Positions 16,248 through 25,367 of a DNA stretch of 52,958 nucleotides are shown here, piece by piece. Location of the stretch: the NCBI RefSeq assembly GCF_003206715.1, contig NZ_PZJU01000027.1, positions 19,437 to 72,394 on the forward strand. Direction: 5' to 3'. The notes beneath the pieces are model-generated. The model searched no databases. It was not told where the DNA came from and saw only the letters and a list, made by a program, of their open reading frames with translations. Every line of letters starts with the position of its first letter. Within the stretch, counting starts at the first letter, position 1. A program made the translations under genes and the position numbers. The stretch comes from Salinicola peritrichatus. GTDB lineage: Bacteria > Pseudomonadota > Gammaproteobacteria > Pseudomonadales > Halomonadaceae.

Positions 16248-17860
16248 TTCACCCAGATATAGTCATAGTTGACCGGCACGTGGACCGGGTCTACGTAAAG
16301 CGCGTCCTCGCCGCCCATGCGCGCGGAGTGCACGGTATAGCGCTGTTCGTTGAAGATCGGCACCCAGGGCGCATCGTCCATGGCCGTGGTGAAGATCTCG
16401 CCCCAGCGTTCGGCACGCGCCTCCTGCTGTTCCGGCTTGACCATGGCGTTGGCGGCATCGGCTTCGGCGTCGAGCTTCTCGTTGCAGTACCAGGCCCAGT
16501 TCCAGCCACCGGGAACCGCGCCTTCGCAGCCGAGGATCGGCCCCCAGAAATTGGAAGGGTCGGGAAAGTCGGCGATCCAGGCCATGCCGCCGGACCAGAT
16601 CATCGGCGCCTGGTCCTTGTCGCCACCGGCGGCAATGACATTGGCCTGGGCCAGCGACTTGATCTGGGCACGGATGCCGATCGCCACCAGATCCTGCTGG
16701 ATCGCCTGGGCGATGCGCGGCTGCGGATCGGTATTCATGACATAGAGTTCGGTATCGAAACCGTCTTTGAAACCGGCCTCCTCGAGCAGCGCCTTGGCTT
16801 TTTCGGGATCGTAGGGATAACCCTGGTAGTCCTCGTCATACCCCGGCATGGCCGGTGGCAGCGGTTGGTTGGCCGGCGTGGCGCGACCGTTGATCACACG
16901 CACGATGCGATCCTTGTTGATCGCCATGTTGATCGCCTGGCGCACCTTGACGTTGTCCAGCGGCGGTATGGTGACGTTGAGCGTGACGTAACCGGTATGC
17001 AACTGATCGCCAACTACCATCAGTTTCTGGAACTCGGGATCGTTCTTGAACTGCAGGAATTGCGCCGGGGGAATGCCATCGCCGGCGATATCCACCTCTC
17101 CACGCTGCAGACGCAACAGGGCCACGTTGGGCTCCTGGCCGATCTCGAAGTCGATTTGATCGAGATAAGGGATACCGTCGCGATAGTAGTCGTCATTCTT
17201 GACGAAAGTCAGATGCTGACCGAGCGCCCACTCCTTCAACTTGAAAGCGCCGGTGCCGACTGGATGCTTGCCGAAATCGCGCCCCCACTTCTCGACGGCC
17301 TCCTTGGGCACGACGGAAGCAAAGTTGAGCGCCATCACGTGGAGGAAGGTGGCATCCGGTGCGCTCAGCGTGATCTGAACGGTATGCTCATCCGGTGTGG
17401 TGATGCCGCTCAAGGTCGTGGCGTCGCCGTTAGACTCCTCATCGAAACCGACGATGGAGGAGAAGAATCCGGCACCGGGGCTCTGCGTCCGCGGGTTGAC
17501 GGTACGCTCGAGCGAGTACTTGACGTCGGCCGCGGTCATCTCGCGACCGTTATGGAACTTGACGCCATGGCGCAGATGGAAAGTGTAGGTGAGCCCATCG
17601 TCGGAAATGTCGTAGCTCTCGGCGAGATCGGGCACCAGGTTGGTGGTTCCCGGCTCGTAGTCCATCAGGCCGTCGAAGAGCGACTTGATCATCGACCAGT
17701 TCTGCCAGTCGTAGCCGATCGCCGGGTCCAGCGTGGCGACGTCGTTCTGGTAGGTGACGACGATCTCGCCGCCCGGCTTCGGTGCGTCCTGGGCCAGTGC
17801 CGTAGCGCTGATTGCGGTCGTCAGTGCGGCCAGGGCCAACCCCTTGAGAATCCTGTGCAT
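16244..17860 (-). CDS. Extracellular solute-binding protein family 5 (peptide/amide type)
   Basis: A 538-residue periplasmic receptor of the DppA/OppA class. The signal peptide MHRILKGLALAALTTAISATALAQ is followed by GGEIVVTYQNDVATLDPA, the usual family opening. The start at 17860 has an AAGGAAA ribosome binding site; the frame open further upstream lacks one. Family segments LRHGVKFHNGREMTAADVKYSLER and HPVGTGAFKLKEW are present. Next to the amidase and overlapping it, this is probably the receptor that delivers an amide or amidated peptide. Confidence 0.92.
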   Translation of the reverse strand: MHRILKGLALAALTTAISATALAQDAPKPGGEIVVTYQNDVATLDPAIGYDWQNWSMIKSLFDGLMDYEPGTTNLVPDLAESYDISDDGLTYTFHLRHGVKFHNGREMTAADVKYSLERTVNPRTQSPGAGFFSSIVGFDEESNGDATTLSGITTPDEHTVQITLSAPDATFLHVMALNFASVVPKEAVEKWGRDFGKHPVGTGAFKLKEWALGQHLTFVKNDDYYRDGIPYLDQIDFEIGQEPNVALLRLQRGEVDIAGDGIPPAQFLQFKNDPEFQKLMVVGDQLHTGYVTLNVTIPPLDNVKVRQAINMAINKDRIVRVINGRATPANQPLPPAMPGYDEDYQGYPYDPEKAKALLEEAGFKDGFDTELYVMNTDPQPRIAQAIQQDLVAIGIRAQIKSLAQANVIAAGGDKDQAPMIWSGGMAWIADFPDPSNFWGPILGCEGAVPGGWNWAWYCNEKLDAEADAANAMVKPEQQEARAERWGEIFTTAMDDAPWVPIFNEQRYTVHSARMGGEDALYVDPVHVPVNYDYIWVK

Positions 17861-17903
17861 GTTGGTTTTCCTTGTTGTGTCCGTGATTTGTCGAACGGAT
17901 GTT

Positions 17904-18830
17904 TCAAGCGTGCCTGACATCGATACGCGGATCGACGAAGAGCACCGCCAGATCGGCGACCAGATTGCCCAGTACGATGGCGATCGCCGACAGCGTGGTC
18001 ACGCCGACGATGATCGGAATGTCCACCTGCTGGATCGCCTGCCAGGCGAGTTGACCGATGCCCGGCCAGCCGAACACGGACTCCACCACCACCAGTCCGC
18101 TCATGAAGATCCCGATGTCGATGCCGATCATCGGGATCACCGGAACGATGGCGTTGGGGAGAACGTGCCTGAGCAGTACGCGGATGCGGGTCAGTCCCTT
18201 GGCCCGCGCGGTGCGGATGAAGTCCTGGTGCAGCACGTCGATCATCGACGAGCGCACCATGCGCGAGTACCAGCCACTGCCGAGGATGCCGAGCGTGATC
18301 GCCGGCAACAGCAGGTGCTCGATGCCGCCATACCCTCCCAGCGGAAACCAGTCGAGCTTCACGGCGAAGAAGTAGAGCGCCAGCATGGCGGCGATAAAAT
18401 GCGGCGAGGAGACGCCGACGAACGAGAAGGCCATCAATAGCCGATCGAGCGCCGAGTTGCGTTTGATCGCCGCGACGATGCCCAACGTGATCCCGATCAA
18501 CAGCTCGAAGCCGATACCGGCCGCCATCAGTTGCAGCGACGGCCCGATCCGCGCGGCCATCAGGTCCGAGACCGGCGAGCGCTGGACGTAGGAGCGCCCC
18601 AGATCGCCCTGCAACAGGTTGCCCAGATAGCGCAGATACTGCTCGTAGAACGGCAGATCCAGTCCCAGCTGGTGGCGTATATTGGCGACCACTTCCGCCG
18701 TGGCGCTGCGCCCGGCGATCTGGCGCGCCGGATCGGCGGGGATCAGGAACAGCAGCAGATACGTGATGAACGTCACGCCGAGCAGGATCAGTGCCGCGGA
18801 GAAAAGCCGCTTGGCAACGTACCAGGCCAT
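17904..18830 (-). CDS. Peptide-type ABC transporter permease (DppB class)
   Basis: A 308-residue inner membrane permease with the DppB/OppB opening (AKRLFSAALILLGVTFITYLLLF) and about six membrane helices. The EAA coupling loop is RTARAKGLTRIRVLLRHVLPNA. It lies 2 bases downstream of a DppC-class gene and 43 bases upstream of the binding protein at 16244. Its base composition looks more GC-rich than the permeases at 18833 and 19738, and more like the gene at 24519. I therefore infer that its original partner is the DppC-class permease at 24519, now separated by five genes. Confidence 0.9.
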   Translation of the reverse strand: MAWYVAKRLFSAALILLGVTFITYLLLFLIPADPARQIAGRSATAEVVANIRHQLGLDLPFYEQYLRYLGNLLQGDLGRSYVQRSPVSDLMAARIGPSLQLMAAGIGFELLIGITLGIVAAIKRNSALDRLLMAFSFVGVSSPHFIAAMLALYFFAVKLDWFPLGGYGGIEHLLLPAITLGILGSGWYSRMVRSSMIDVLHQDFIRTARAKGLTRIRVLLRHVLPNAIVPVIPMIGIDIGIFMSGLVVVESVFGWPGIGQLAWQAIQQVDIPIIVGVTTLSAIAIVLGNLVADLAVLFVDPRIDVRHA

Positions 18831-18832
18831 CG

Positions 18833-19726
18833 TCAGCGCGCCTCCCGTGGGTCGAGAGCATCGCGTAGGCCGTCACCCAAGATATTGAATCCGAACACCA
18901 CGACGAAAATACCGATGCCGGGGAACAGCGCCATCCAGGGAGCCTGAACGATGAAGTTCTTGGCGGTGTCTAGCATCGAGCCCCAGCTCGGTGCTGGAGG
19001 CTGCTGTCCCAGGCCCAGAAATGACAGGCTCGATTCGGCGATGATCGCGGTGGCAATGGTCAGTGTCGCCTGGACCAGTAGCGGCGTAATCACGTTGGGC
19101 AGAATGTAATAGCAAATGATGCGCAGGTCGGAAGCGCCAACGGCACGCGCACCCTCGATATAATCCTCGGTCTTGATCGCCAGCACCTGGCCTCGAGTCA
19201 GTCGAGCGAAGATCGGCGAGGCGGCAATGCCAATGGCAATCATCGCATTGTCCAACGATGGGCCGAGAAAGGCTGCGAAGGCAATCGCCAAGATCAGGAA
19301 CGGGCAGGCAAGCACCGCTTCTACGATGCGCGAAATCACCAACTCCAGAATCCCGCCGTAATATCCGGAGAGCAATCCCAGCGGTACACCGATGCAGAAC
19401 GCAATTACTACCGAAATCACCCCGGCATACAGCGAAGCGCGCGCACCGAACAGCAACCGGGAAAGGACATCGCGACCGACGTCGTCGGTGCCCAACCAAT
19501 GTACCGCGGAAGGCGCTTGGCGAATCGATGTCCAGTCATTGGCAGCAGGATCGAATGGCGCCAGCCAGGGTGCGAGCAGTGCGACAGCAATGAACAACAT
19601 CACCAGCGCGCCTCCCAGCAATGTACTGGGATGACGAAGTAAGCGTCGCCAGACACGTGATGCGGAAGATCGATTGGCCGGTTTGGCAGGAGAGACGCCA
19701 CCAAAGGCGCGGGAAAGAGTCGTCAT
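18833..19726 (-). CDS. Peptide-type ABC transporter permease (DppC class)
   Basis: About 297 residues with the DppC features: a cytoplasmic N-terminal tail, a first helix (LLGGALVMLFIAVALLAPWLAPFDP), HWLGTDDVGRDVLSRLLFGAR, and the EAA loop EGARAVGASDLRIICYYILPN, ending GDGLRDALDPR. The ATG at 19726 is chosen; an in-frame ATG at 19735 is also possible, 2 bases after the upstream stop. The much longer open frame to 20200 overlaps the preceding permease and is not coding. It pairs with the DppB-class gene immediately upstream. Confidence 0.9.
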   Translation of the reverse strand: MTTLSRAFGGVSPAKPANRSSASRVWRRLLRHPSTLLGGALVMLFIAVALLAPWLAPFDPAANDWTSIRQAPSAVHWLGTDDVGRDVLSRLLFGARASLYAGVISVVIAFCIGVPLGLLSGYYGGILELVISRIVEAVLACPFLILAIAFAAFLGPSLDNAMIAIGIAASPIFARLTRGQVLAIKTEDYIEGARAVGASDLRIICYYILPNVITPLLVQATLTIATAIIAESSLSFLGLGQQPPAPSWGSMLDTAKNFIVQAPWMALFPGIGIFVVVFGFNILGDGLRDALDPREAR

Positions 19727-19737
19727 TAGCAACATTC

Positions 19738-20679
19738 TCAAGCGCGCAAGCGTGGATTGAGCAGGTAATAGAGCAAATCGGCAAGCAGGTTCATCAAGAT
19801 ATAGACCGTGCCGGTAAACAGCACGACGCCCTGCACTACCGCATAATCGCGGTTGAATACCGCATCGACGATCAGCTTGCCGAAGCCGGGAATGGTGAAT
19901 ACTTGCTCGGTCAGCACTGCACCGGAAAGCAACTCCCCAAACTGCAGCGTGCCCATCGTCACCACCGGCACCAGTGCATTGCGCAGAGCATGCTTGAGCA
20001 TTACCACGCGCTCGGATAGCCCTTTGGCCCGCGCGGTTCGTACATAGTCGGCATGGATAGCCGATATCATCGCCGAGCGAGTATGTCGCATCATCACACC
20101 AGCGATGGCCGTTCCCAGCACCACCGCCGGCATAATCATCATCTCGAGATTCTGCGCCAGGCTGTCGAGCGGGCTGGTATAACCCGACGCCGGCAACCAT
20201 CCCCAGCGCACCGAAATCAGCAGGATGAGCATGATTCCCAGCCAGAAGTTAGGGACCGAAATGCCCGACAGCGCCACCACGTTGGCACCGAAATCCCAGC
20301 GCGAGCCTTTTTTGATTGCCGATACCAGCCCCGCGGCGATACCGATGACAAGTGCAATCAGCATGGCCAGTATGGCCAGTTCCAGTGTCACCGGCAGCTT
20401 GTCCACGATCAGAGACGTGACCGGCTCACGATTGCGTAGCGAAATTCCCAGATCACCATGCAGTGCAGCGATCAGCCAGTGGGCATACTGCACTGGAATC
20501 GGGTCATTCAGGTGATACTGCTCGCGAATCGCCTCGATGACCGCGGGATCACGCTCTTCACCGGCCAATGCCAATGCTGGGTCACCAGGCAATAGCAACT
20601 GTAGCGAAAACACCATCAAGGTGATCAGGAACAGCGTTGGCAAGGCAATCAACAAGCGTCTGACGATAAAACCTAGCAT
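19738..20679 (-). CDS. Peptide-type ABC transporter permease (DppB class)
   Basis: A 313-residue permease starting MLGFIVRRLLIALPTLFLITLMVF, with PGDPA and the EAA loop RTARAKGLSERVVMLKHALRNALVP. The ATG at 20679 follows AAGGAG by six bases, whereas a TTG two codons upstream touches that site. It follows the binding-protein gene at 20741 after 61 bases and precedes its DppC partner. The codon use looks less GC-rich than the flanking genes outside 18.8-24.5 kb. Confidence 0.91.
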   Translation of the reverse strand: MLGFIVRRLLIALPTLFLITLMVFSLQLLLPGDPALALAGEERDPAVIEAIREQYHLNDPIPVQYAHWLIAALHGDLGISLRNREPVTSLIVDKLPVTLELAILAMLIALVIGIAAGLVSAIKKGSRWDFGANVVALSGISVPNFWLGIMLILLISVRWGWLPASGYTSPLDSLAQNLEMMIMPAVVLGTAIAGVMMRHTRSAMISAIHADYVRTARAKGLSERVVMLKHALRNALVPVVTMGTLQFGELLSGAVLTEQVFTIPGFGKLIVDAVFNRDYAVVQGVVLFTGTVYILMNLLADLLYYLLNPRLRA

Positions 20680-20740
20680 GCTCAACTCCTTTCCAGCGGT
20701 AGGCGCCGCCTGGCAGCGCCCGCGACCGTCCTAAGCGATC

Positions 20741-22252
20741 TCAGTCGAGACTGACGTCTTCGAGCCTAATCATGCCGTCGGGATAGGGTTTGAAACCGTG
20801 AACCCGGCTCGACAGTCCCCAGAACCAGTTGGGGTGATAGAGATAGAGGATTGGCCGATCCTCGAGCAGGATATCTCCGACCGCCGTATAGGCCTTCTGA
20901 CGCTCAGCCATATCATTGCTGCGCCGCGCAACCTTGAGTTGGCTATCGAGATCGGAGTTGCAGTATTTGCCATCGTTGAGGGTGCCATCGCAGGCTAGGA
21001 AAGCGTAAAGGTTGCCGTCCGGATCGGCACGCCCGCTCCAACTGAGCAAGCCCGCCTGGAAATCACCGCTGCTGTAGCGATCCAGCATGCTGGCGAATTC
21101 ACTAGCGGTGATTTTGACATTGAACCCGGCCTCTCCCACCATCGATTGGATGATCTGTGCGACCCGCATTGAATCCGGGTTGTTGGTTACCATCAGTTCG
21201 ACATCGACATGATCGACTCCTGCCTCTTTCAATAGCGCCTTGGCATGTTCGACATCACGTGCCGGCAGCGGACGATCGAGATGATAAGGGCTATCCGGTG
21301 ACAGCGGCTGGTTGTCCGGAGTGAACTCCCCGTCGAAGGCGACCTGATTGATGATGCTGCGATCAATCGCCAGTTCGAATGCTTCGCGCACGCGCGGATC
21401 CTGGCCCAGCAGATTATCGGCCTGCGGTCCATGGTCGATATTGATGGTGATACCGCTGTAACCGAGGCTGACAGCCGACTCGAGCTTGAGATCGCTATCC
21501 CCGCGAATCCGCTCGAGATCGGCAGTTGCGGCACGATCGATGATATCCAACTGCCCGGCTTGCAGGTTGGCTAGACGCACAGTGGCATCTGGAATCGGCC
21601 GGTAGACGACCTCATCCAAGTGGATCGCATCCTTGTTCCAGTACTCGGGAAATTGTTTCAGCACGATCTTGTCCTGGGCGACCCGTTGATCGAATTCGAA
21701 AGGCCCAGAGCAGACCGGATGGCGTGAAAAGTCAGCGCCTTCTTTTTCAGCGGCGGTCGGCGAGATCATCATCCCGGCACGATCCGACAGTGCCGCCAGC
21801 AAAGGGGCGAATGGCGACTTGAGATACAGCTTGACGGTGTGAGCATCGACGACTTCGATATGATCGATGGCACTGATCTCGTTTTTGCGATTCGAATCCG
21901 GCAGATTCAACGAACGTTCCAGATTGTATTTCACCGCATCGGCGTCGAATGGCGTGCCGTCCTGGAATTGCACGCCTTGACGCAGATTCATTGTCAACAC
22001 GGTCTGGTCATCGTTCCATGACCACTGAGTGGCCAGTTGGGGGACCAAATCGAGCTTCGCACCGACATCAATGAGCTTGTCGCACATGCCTGTGAACACG
22101 ACGCGCCCAACATAGGAACGTCCCCGGTCCGGATCGAGCATGTCTGGATCTTCGGCCAGGCCAATGGTCAGCGTCTGGGCGATCGCCACTTTGGTGAAGA
22201 GTGCGGCGGTCCCGGCCAAAATCAAGCCACAGCGTTTGAAAGACAAGGACAT
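20741..22252 (-). CDS. Extracellular solute-binding protein family 5
   Basis: A 503-residue periplasmic receptor. The ATG at 22252 has a GGAGGAAG ribosome binding site. The signal peptide (MSLSFKRCGLILAGTAALFTKVAIA) is followed by QTLTIGLAEDPDMLDPDRGRSY. The family hallmark MNLRQGVQFQDGTPFDADAVKYNLERS is present. It belongs with the ATPases just upstream (22275-24472) and the permeases just downstream (18833-20679), making a complete five-gene importer. The ligand is unknown; a peptide, amide or amine is plausible given the operon. Confidence 0.92.
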   Translation of the reverse strand: MSLSFKRCGLILAGTAALFTKVAIAQTLTIGLAEDPDMLDPDRGRSYVGRVVFTGMCDKLIDVGAKLDLVPQLATQWSWNDDQTVLTMNLRQGVQFQDGTPFDADAVKYNLERSLNLPDSNRKNEISAIDHIEVVDAHTVKLYLKSPFAPLLAALSDRAGMMISPTAAEKEGADFSRHPVCSGPFEFDQRVAQDKIVLKQFPEYWNKDAIHLDEVVYRPIPDATVRLANLQAGQLDIIDRAATADLERIRGDSDLKLESAVSLGYSGITINIDHGPQADNLLGQDPRVREAFELAIDRSIINQVAFDGEFTPDNQPLSPDSPYHLDRPLPARDVEHAKALLKEAGVDHVDVELMVTNNPDSMRVAQIIQSMVGEAGFNVKITASEFASMLDRYSSGDFQAGLLSWSGRADPDGNLYAFLACDGTLNDGKYCNSDLDSQLKVARRSNDMAERQKAYTAVGDILLEDRPILYLYHPNWFWGLSSRVHGFKPYPDGMIRLEDVSLD

Positions 22253-22274
22253 GAAGACTTCCTCCAAATTGTTG

Positions 22275-23411
22275 TTAGTGATTTGGGGTCGAGCAACGAG
22301 CTATGGTTGGACAGTCCGTCGTTGATTGCTGAGCCACCCGCTGTTGTCGAGCAAGTTGTTCCTGGAACAGCGCCAAGCGCTGACGGTAACGTGCCGAGCC
22401 CTGCCCATGCGCGGTGGCAATCGGGGTGCCACGATCAGCTTCACGCCAGAAGTGACAAGCCACCTGATGGCTACCGCCTCCTTCGAGGGTTTCTCGCAGC
22501 ACCGGCGGGTCGCTGTGGCAACGATCGCGAACCAGCGGACAGCGTTCGGCAAAACGACAACCCTGCGCTGCAACCAGCGGACTGGGCGACTCACCTTCGA
22601 GCAAATCCCGGCTGGGCCGGATATGTGGATTGGGCTGCGGCACAGCCTCGATCAATGCCCGGGTATAGGGATGACGAGGACGTTCGAATAGCGTGCGAGT
22701 ATCGGTCAACTCGACAATTTCCCCCAGGTACATCACGCCGACGCGATCGGCCATATGACGGACCACGGACAGATCGTGGGCAATCATCACCAGAGTCAAG
22801 CCCAGTTGCGCCTTGAGATCGCCAAGCAGATTGATGATCTGTGCTTGCACCAGGACATCGAGCGCCGAAACCGGTTCGTCTCCCACAATGAACTCTGGCC
22901 CACAGGCCAATGCCCGGGCGATACCGACCCGTTGACGCTGGCCGCCGGAAAATTCATGTGGATAACGCTCGGCATGGGCGGCATGCAATCCTACCGTAGC
23001 GAGCAACTCGGCGACCCGCGCACGCCGCCGACTGCGTGTCCAGCCATTGATACGCAGCGGCTCCTCCAGAACATCGCCCACCGTCATGCGGGGATTGAGC
23101 GAGGAGAAGGGATCCTGGAAGATCAACTGCATGCGTGCGCGCAACGGACGCATCCGGCGTGCCGACCAGTGCGAGATATCCTCGCCATCGAAGATGACAC
23201 GCCCGCCGCTCGGCTCGAGCAAGCGCAGCATGAGACGTGCCAGGGTCGACTTGCCGCAGCCCGACTCACCCACCAGCGCCAACGTCTCGCCACGCTTGAC
23301 CTCGAGCGAAATGTCATTGACCGCCCGTAGCATGCCACTCGGGCGTCCGAGCAGGTCTCGCCCGACCGGATACCACTTGCTGATATTGCTGAGGCTCAAT
23401 AATGTTTCCAT
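22275..23411 (-). CDS. Peptide-type ABC transporter ATPase (DppF/OppF class)
   Basis: A 378-residue ATPase with [19 protein letters not shown] at the start, Walker A GESGCGKS, signature FSGGQRQR and Walker B FIVGDEPVSALD. The C-terminal oligopeptide/dipeptide region has the four-Cys-type element (GCRFAERCPLVRDRC) seen in this family. The ATG at 23411 shares one base with the stop of the upstream DppD-class gene. The C-terminal tail beyond residue 330 is longer than usual and rich in Gln and Arg. Confidence 0.92.
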   Translation of the reverse strand: METLLSLSNISKWYPVGRDLLGRPSGMLRAVNDISLEVKRGETLALVGESGCGKSTLARLMLRLLEPSGGRVIFDGEDISHWSARRMRPLRARMQLIFQDPFSSLNPRMTVGDVLEEPLRINGWTRSRRRARVAELLATVGLHAAHAERYPHEFSGGQRQRVGIARALACGPEFIVGDEPVSALDVLVQAQIINLLGDLKAQLGLTLVMIAHDLSVVRHMADRVGVMYLGEIVELTDTRTLFERPRHPYTRALIEAVPQPNPHIRPSRDLLEGESPSPLVAAQGCRFAERCPLVRDRCHSDPPVLRETLEGGGSHQVACHFWREADRGTPIATAHGQGSARYRQRLALFQEQLARQQRVAQQSTTDCPTIARCSTPNH

Positions 23412-24472
23412 CACGCACCGACCTCCTGATAGGCCAGCTGATGCTCGAGTGGAGCCTTCCAGCAAGCGACGGCATGCGTCTCGCTGCCAGCGACCTCACC
23501 AAGCGGCGGCACCTGTTCAAGACAGCGCTCGTCGGCAAATGGGCAACGTGTCGAGAAGCGGCACCCGGATGGCATTTCGTTCGGTGTTGGTACCGCACCG
23601 GGGATGACCGGCAGACGCTCAAGATTGCCATCGAGACGCGGGATCGAGCTCAACAAGCCGATGGTATAGGGGTGCTGCGGGTCGTCGAACAATTCCACAA
23701 CACTGGCTTTCTCGATGATCCGTCCGGCGTACATGACCGCCACGTCATCACCGGTCTCGGCGACCACCCCTAGATCATGGGTAATCATCAGCACCGCCGT
23801 ACCGGTGTCGCATTGCAGGCGTCGGATCAGTTCCAGAATTTGCGCCTGAATGGTCACATCCAGCGCAGTGGTCGGTTCATCGGCAATTAGCAACTGTGGA
23901 TCGTTGGCCAGTGCCATCGCGATCATTACCCGCTGTCGCATACCACCAGAAAGCTGATGGGGATATTCGTTCAGGCGCTCCTCCGCCGCCGGAATGCGTG
24001 CCCGTATTAGCATCTCGACGGCATGTTGACGCGCTTTGTCCGCATTGAGATCGCGGTGACATCGGATAGCCTCGATCATTTGATCGCCGATAGTGAAAGC
24101 GGGATTGAGGCTGGTCATCGGTTCTTGAAAGACCATCGCCATGGCATCGCCACGCAGGCGCTCTAGACTGCGCCGCTCCAGGCCAAGCAGTTCACGCCCG
24201 TCCAGTCGGATGCTACCACCGAGAATCTCGGCATTGTCGGCCAGCAAGCCCATGATCGAAAGCGAGGTCACGCTCTTGCCACAACCCGATTCTCCCACCA
24301 GGCATAGAGTGCGTCCGGCGTTCAGCTCGAAGCTAACGCCATCGAGAATACTCAGGACCTCGGTATCGGCCCGGAATCCCAGACTCAAGTCGTCTACCCG
24401 CAGTACGCAATGCTGATCGGGGCTAGCCTTCGCGCCAGTCTCGCTGACAGGTATCGTCGCCAAACGACTCAT
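23411..24472 (-). CDS. Peptide-type ABC transporter ATPase (DppD/OppD class)
   Basis: A 353-residue ATPase: Walker [16 protein letters not shown] after the Q loop, signature LSGGMRQR, Walker [13 protein letters not shown], and a C-terminal Cys cluster ([15 protein letters not shown]) typical of OppD/DppD. The ATG at 24472 is preceded by GACGAGG; the upstream open part of the frame overlaps the DppC gene and starts with GTG. It lies 46 bases after the DppC-class gene at 24519, which is where the second transporter appears to be joined on. Confidence 0.92.
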   Translation of the reverse strand: MSRLATIPVSETGAKASPDQHCVLRVDDLSLGFRADTEVLSILDGVSFELNAGRTLCLVGESGCGKSVTSLSIMGLLADNAEILGGSIRLDGRELLGLERRSLERLRGDAMAMVFQEPMTSLNPAFTIGDQMIEAIRCHRDLNADKARQHAVEMLIRARIPAAEERLNEYPHQLSGGMRQRVMIAMALANDPQLLIADEPTTALDVTIQAQILELIRRLQCDTGTAVLMITHDLGVVAETGDDVAVMYAGRIIEKASVVELFDDPQHPYTIGLLSSIPRLDGNLERLPVIPGAVPTPNEMPSGCRFSTRCPFADERCLEQVPPLGEVAGSETHAVACWKAPLEHQLAYQEVGA

Positions 24473-24518
24473 GTTTGACCTCGTCTTTTTGCAGGCATCA
24501 ACCTCCCCTCGTTCCACT

Positions 24519-25367
24519 TCATAAGCGGCCCTTCAAGGTCGGGTCCAGTTCGTCGCGCAGCGCATCGCCGACCAGGTTGAAGCTGAGCGACAGCGCGACG
24601 ATGGCGATGCCCGGAAACAGCACCAGCCACATCGCCGAGGTGAAGTAGGTCTGACTCTCGAAGATGATGTTGCCCCAGCTCGGCATCGGCGGTTGCACGC
24701 CGACCCCCAGGAACGACAGCGTCGCTTCCAACAGCACCGTGGTGGAGATGCCCAAGGTCGCCCAGACCAGGATCGTCGGCAACAGATGGGGCAGCAGATG
24801 TGAGAACAGAATACGCAGCGGGCCGGCACCGATGGTGCGCTCCACGGCGACGAAATCCTTGGCCGCGATGGAGATCGTCTGCGCATGGATCACCCGTGCG
24901 ATCTGCACCCAGTTCACCATCGCGATGACCAGCGCCACGATCCACAGGCTGGGATGCAGGATGGCTGCCAGCGCGATCGCCAGCAGCAGCGCCGGGAACG
25001 ACATCATCAGGTCGGTGAAACGCATCAGCACCGAGCCGACCCAACCACGCACGAATCCCGCGGTAACACCCACGAGAGTGCCGATGACCACGGCAATGCC
25101 GTTGGAAACCACGCCGATGATCAAGGAGGTTCGGGCACCGTATATGATGCGAGACAACAGATCCCGTCCGAGCAGGTCCGTACCGAGATAGAAGTCCGCG
25201 CTGGGCGGCAGTGGCGCGCCTTCGATGGTCAAGCCGTCGAAGAATTGCTGAGTGGGATCGCAAGGCGCCAGCCAGGGCGCGAAGAGCGCAGCCACCACGA
25301 CGATGAGGATGAACAGCAGCGAGATCGCCACGCTCTTGCGCTGGAGCAGTGCCATCAGCAGCGTCAT
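24519..25367 (-). CDS. Peptide-type ABC transporter permease (DppC class), next to amiR
   Basis: A 282-residue permease with the DppC pattern: first helix FILIVVVAALFAPWLAPCDP, FYLGTDLLGRDLLSRIIYGAR, EAA loop VERTIGAGPLRILFSHLLPHL, end GDALRDELDP. Its start overlaps the amiR stop by four bases. No DppB-class gene is adjacent; two ATPases follow instead. With two B and two C permeases in the operon, this one probably pairs with the B permease at 17904. Confidence 0.91.
   Translation of the reverse strand: MTLLMALLQRKSVAISLLFILIVVVAALFAPWLAPCDPTQQFFDGLTIEGAPLPPSADFYLGTDLLGRDLLSRIIYGARTSLIIGVVSNGIAVVIGTLVGVTAGFVRGWVGSVLMRFTDLMMSFPALLLAIALAAILHPSLWIVALVIAMVNWVQIARVIHAQTISIAAKDFVAVERTIGAGPLRILFSHLLPHLLPTILVWATLGISTTVLLEATLSFLGVGVQPPMPSWGNIIFESQTYFTSAMWLVLFPGIAIVALSLSFNLVGDALRDELDPTLKGRL

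Noticed and set aside
16280-17917. A 545-codon open frame antisense to the binding-protein gene
   Set aside because: It mirrors the codon structure of a clear SBP family 5 gene and has no recognisable domain or ribosome binding site.
19727-20200. Upstream extension of the DppC-class permease gene by about 157 codons
   Set aside because: The extension lies over the end of the DppB-class gene, shows no membrane or domain pattern, and the DppC family begins at the MTTLSR region.
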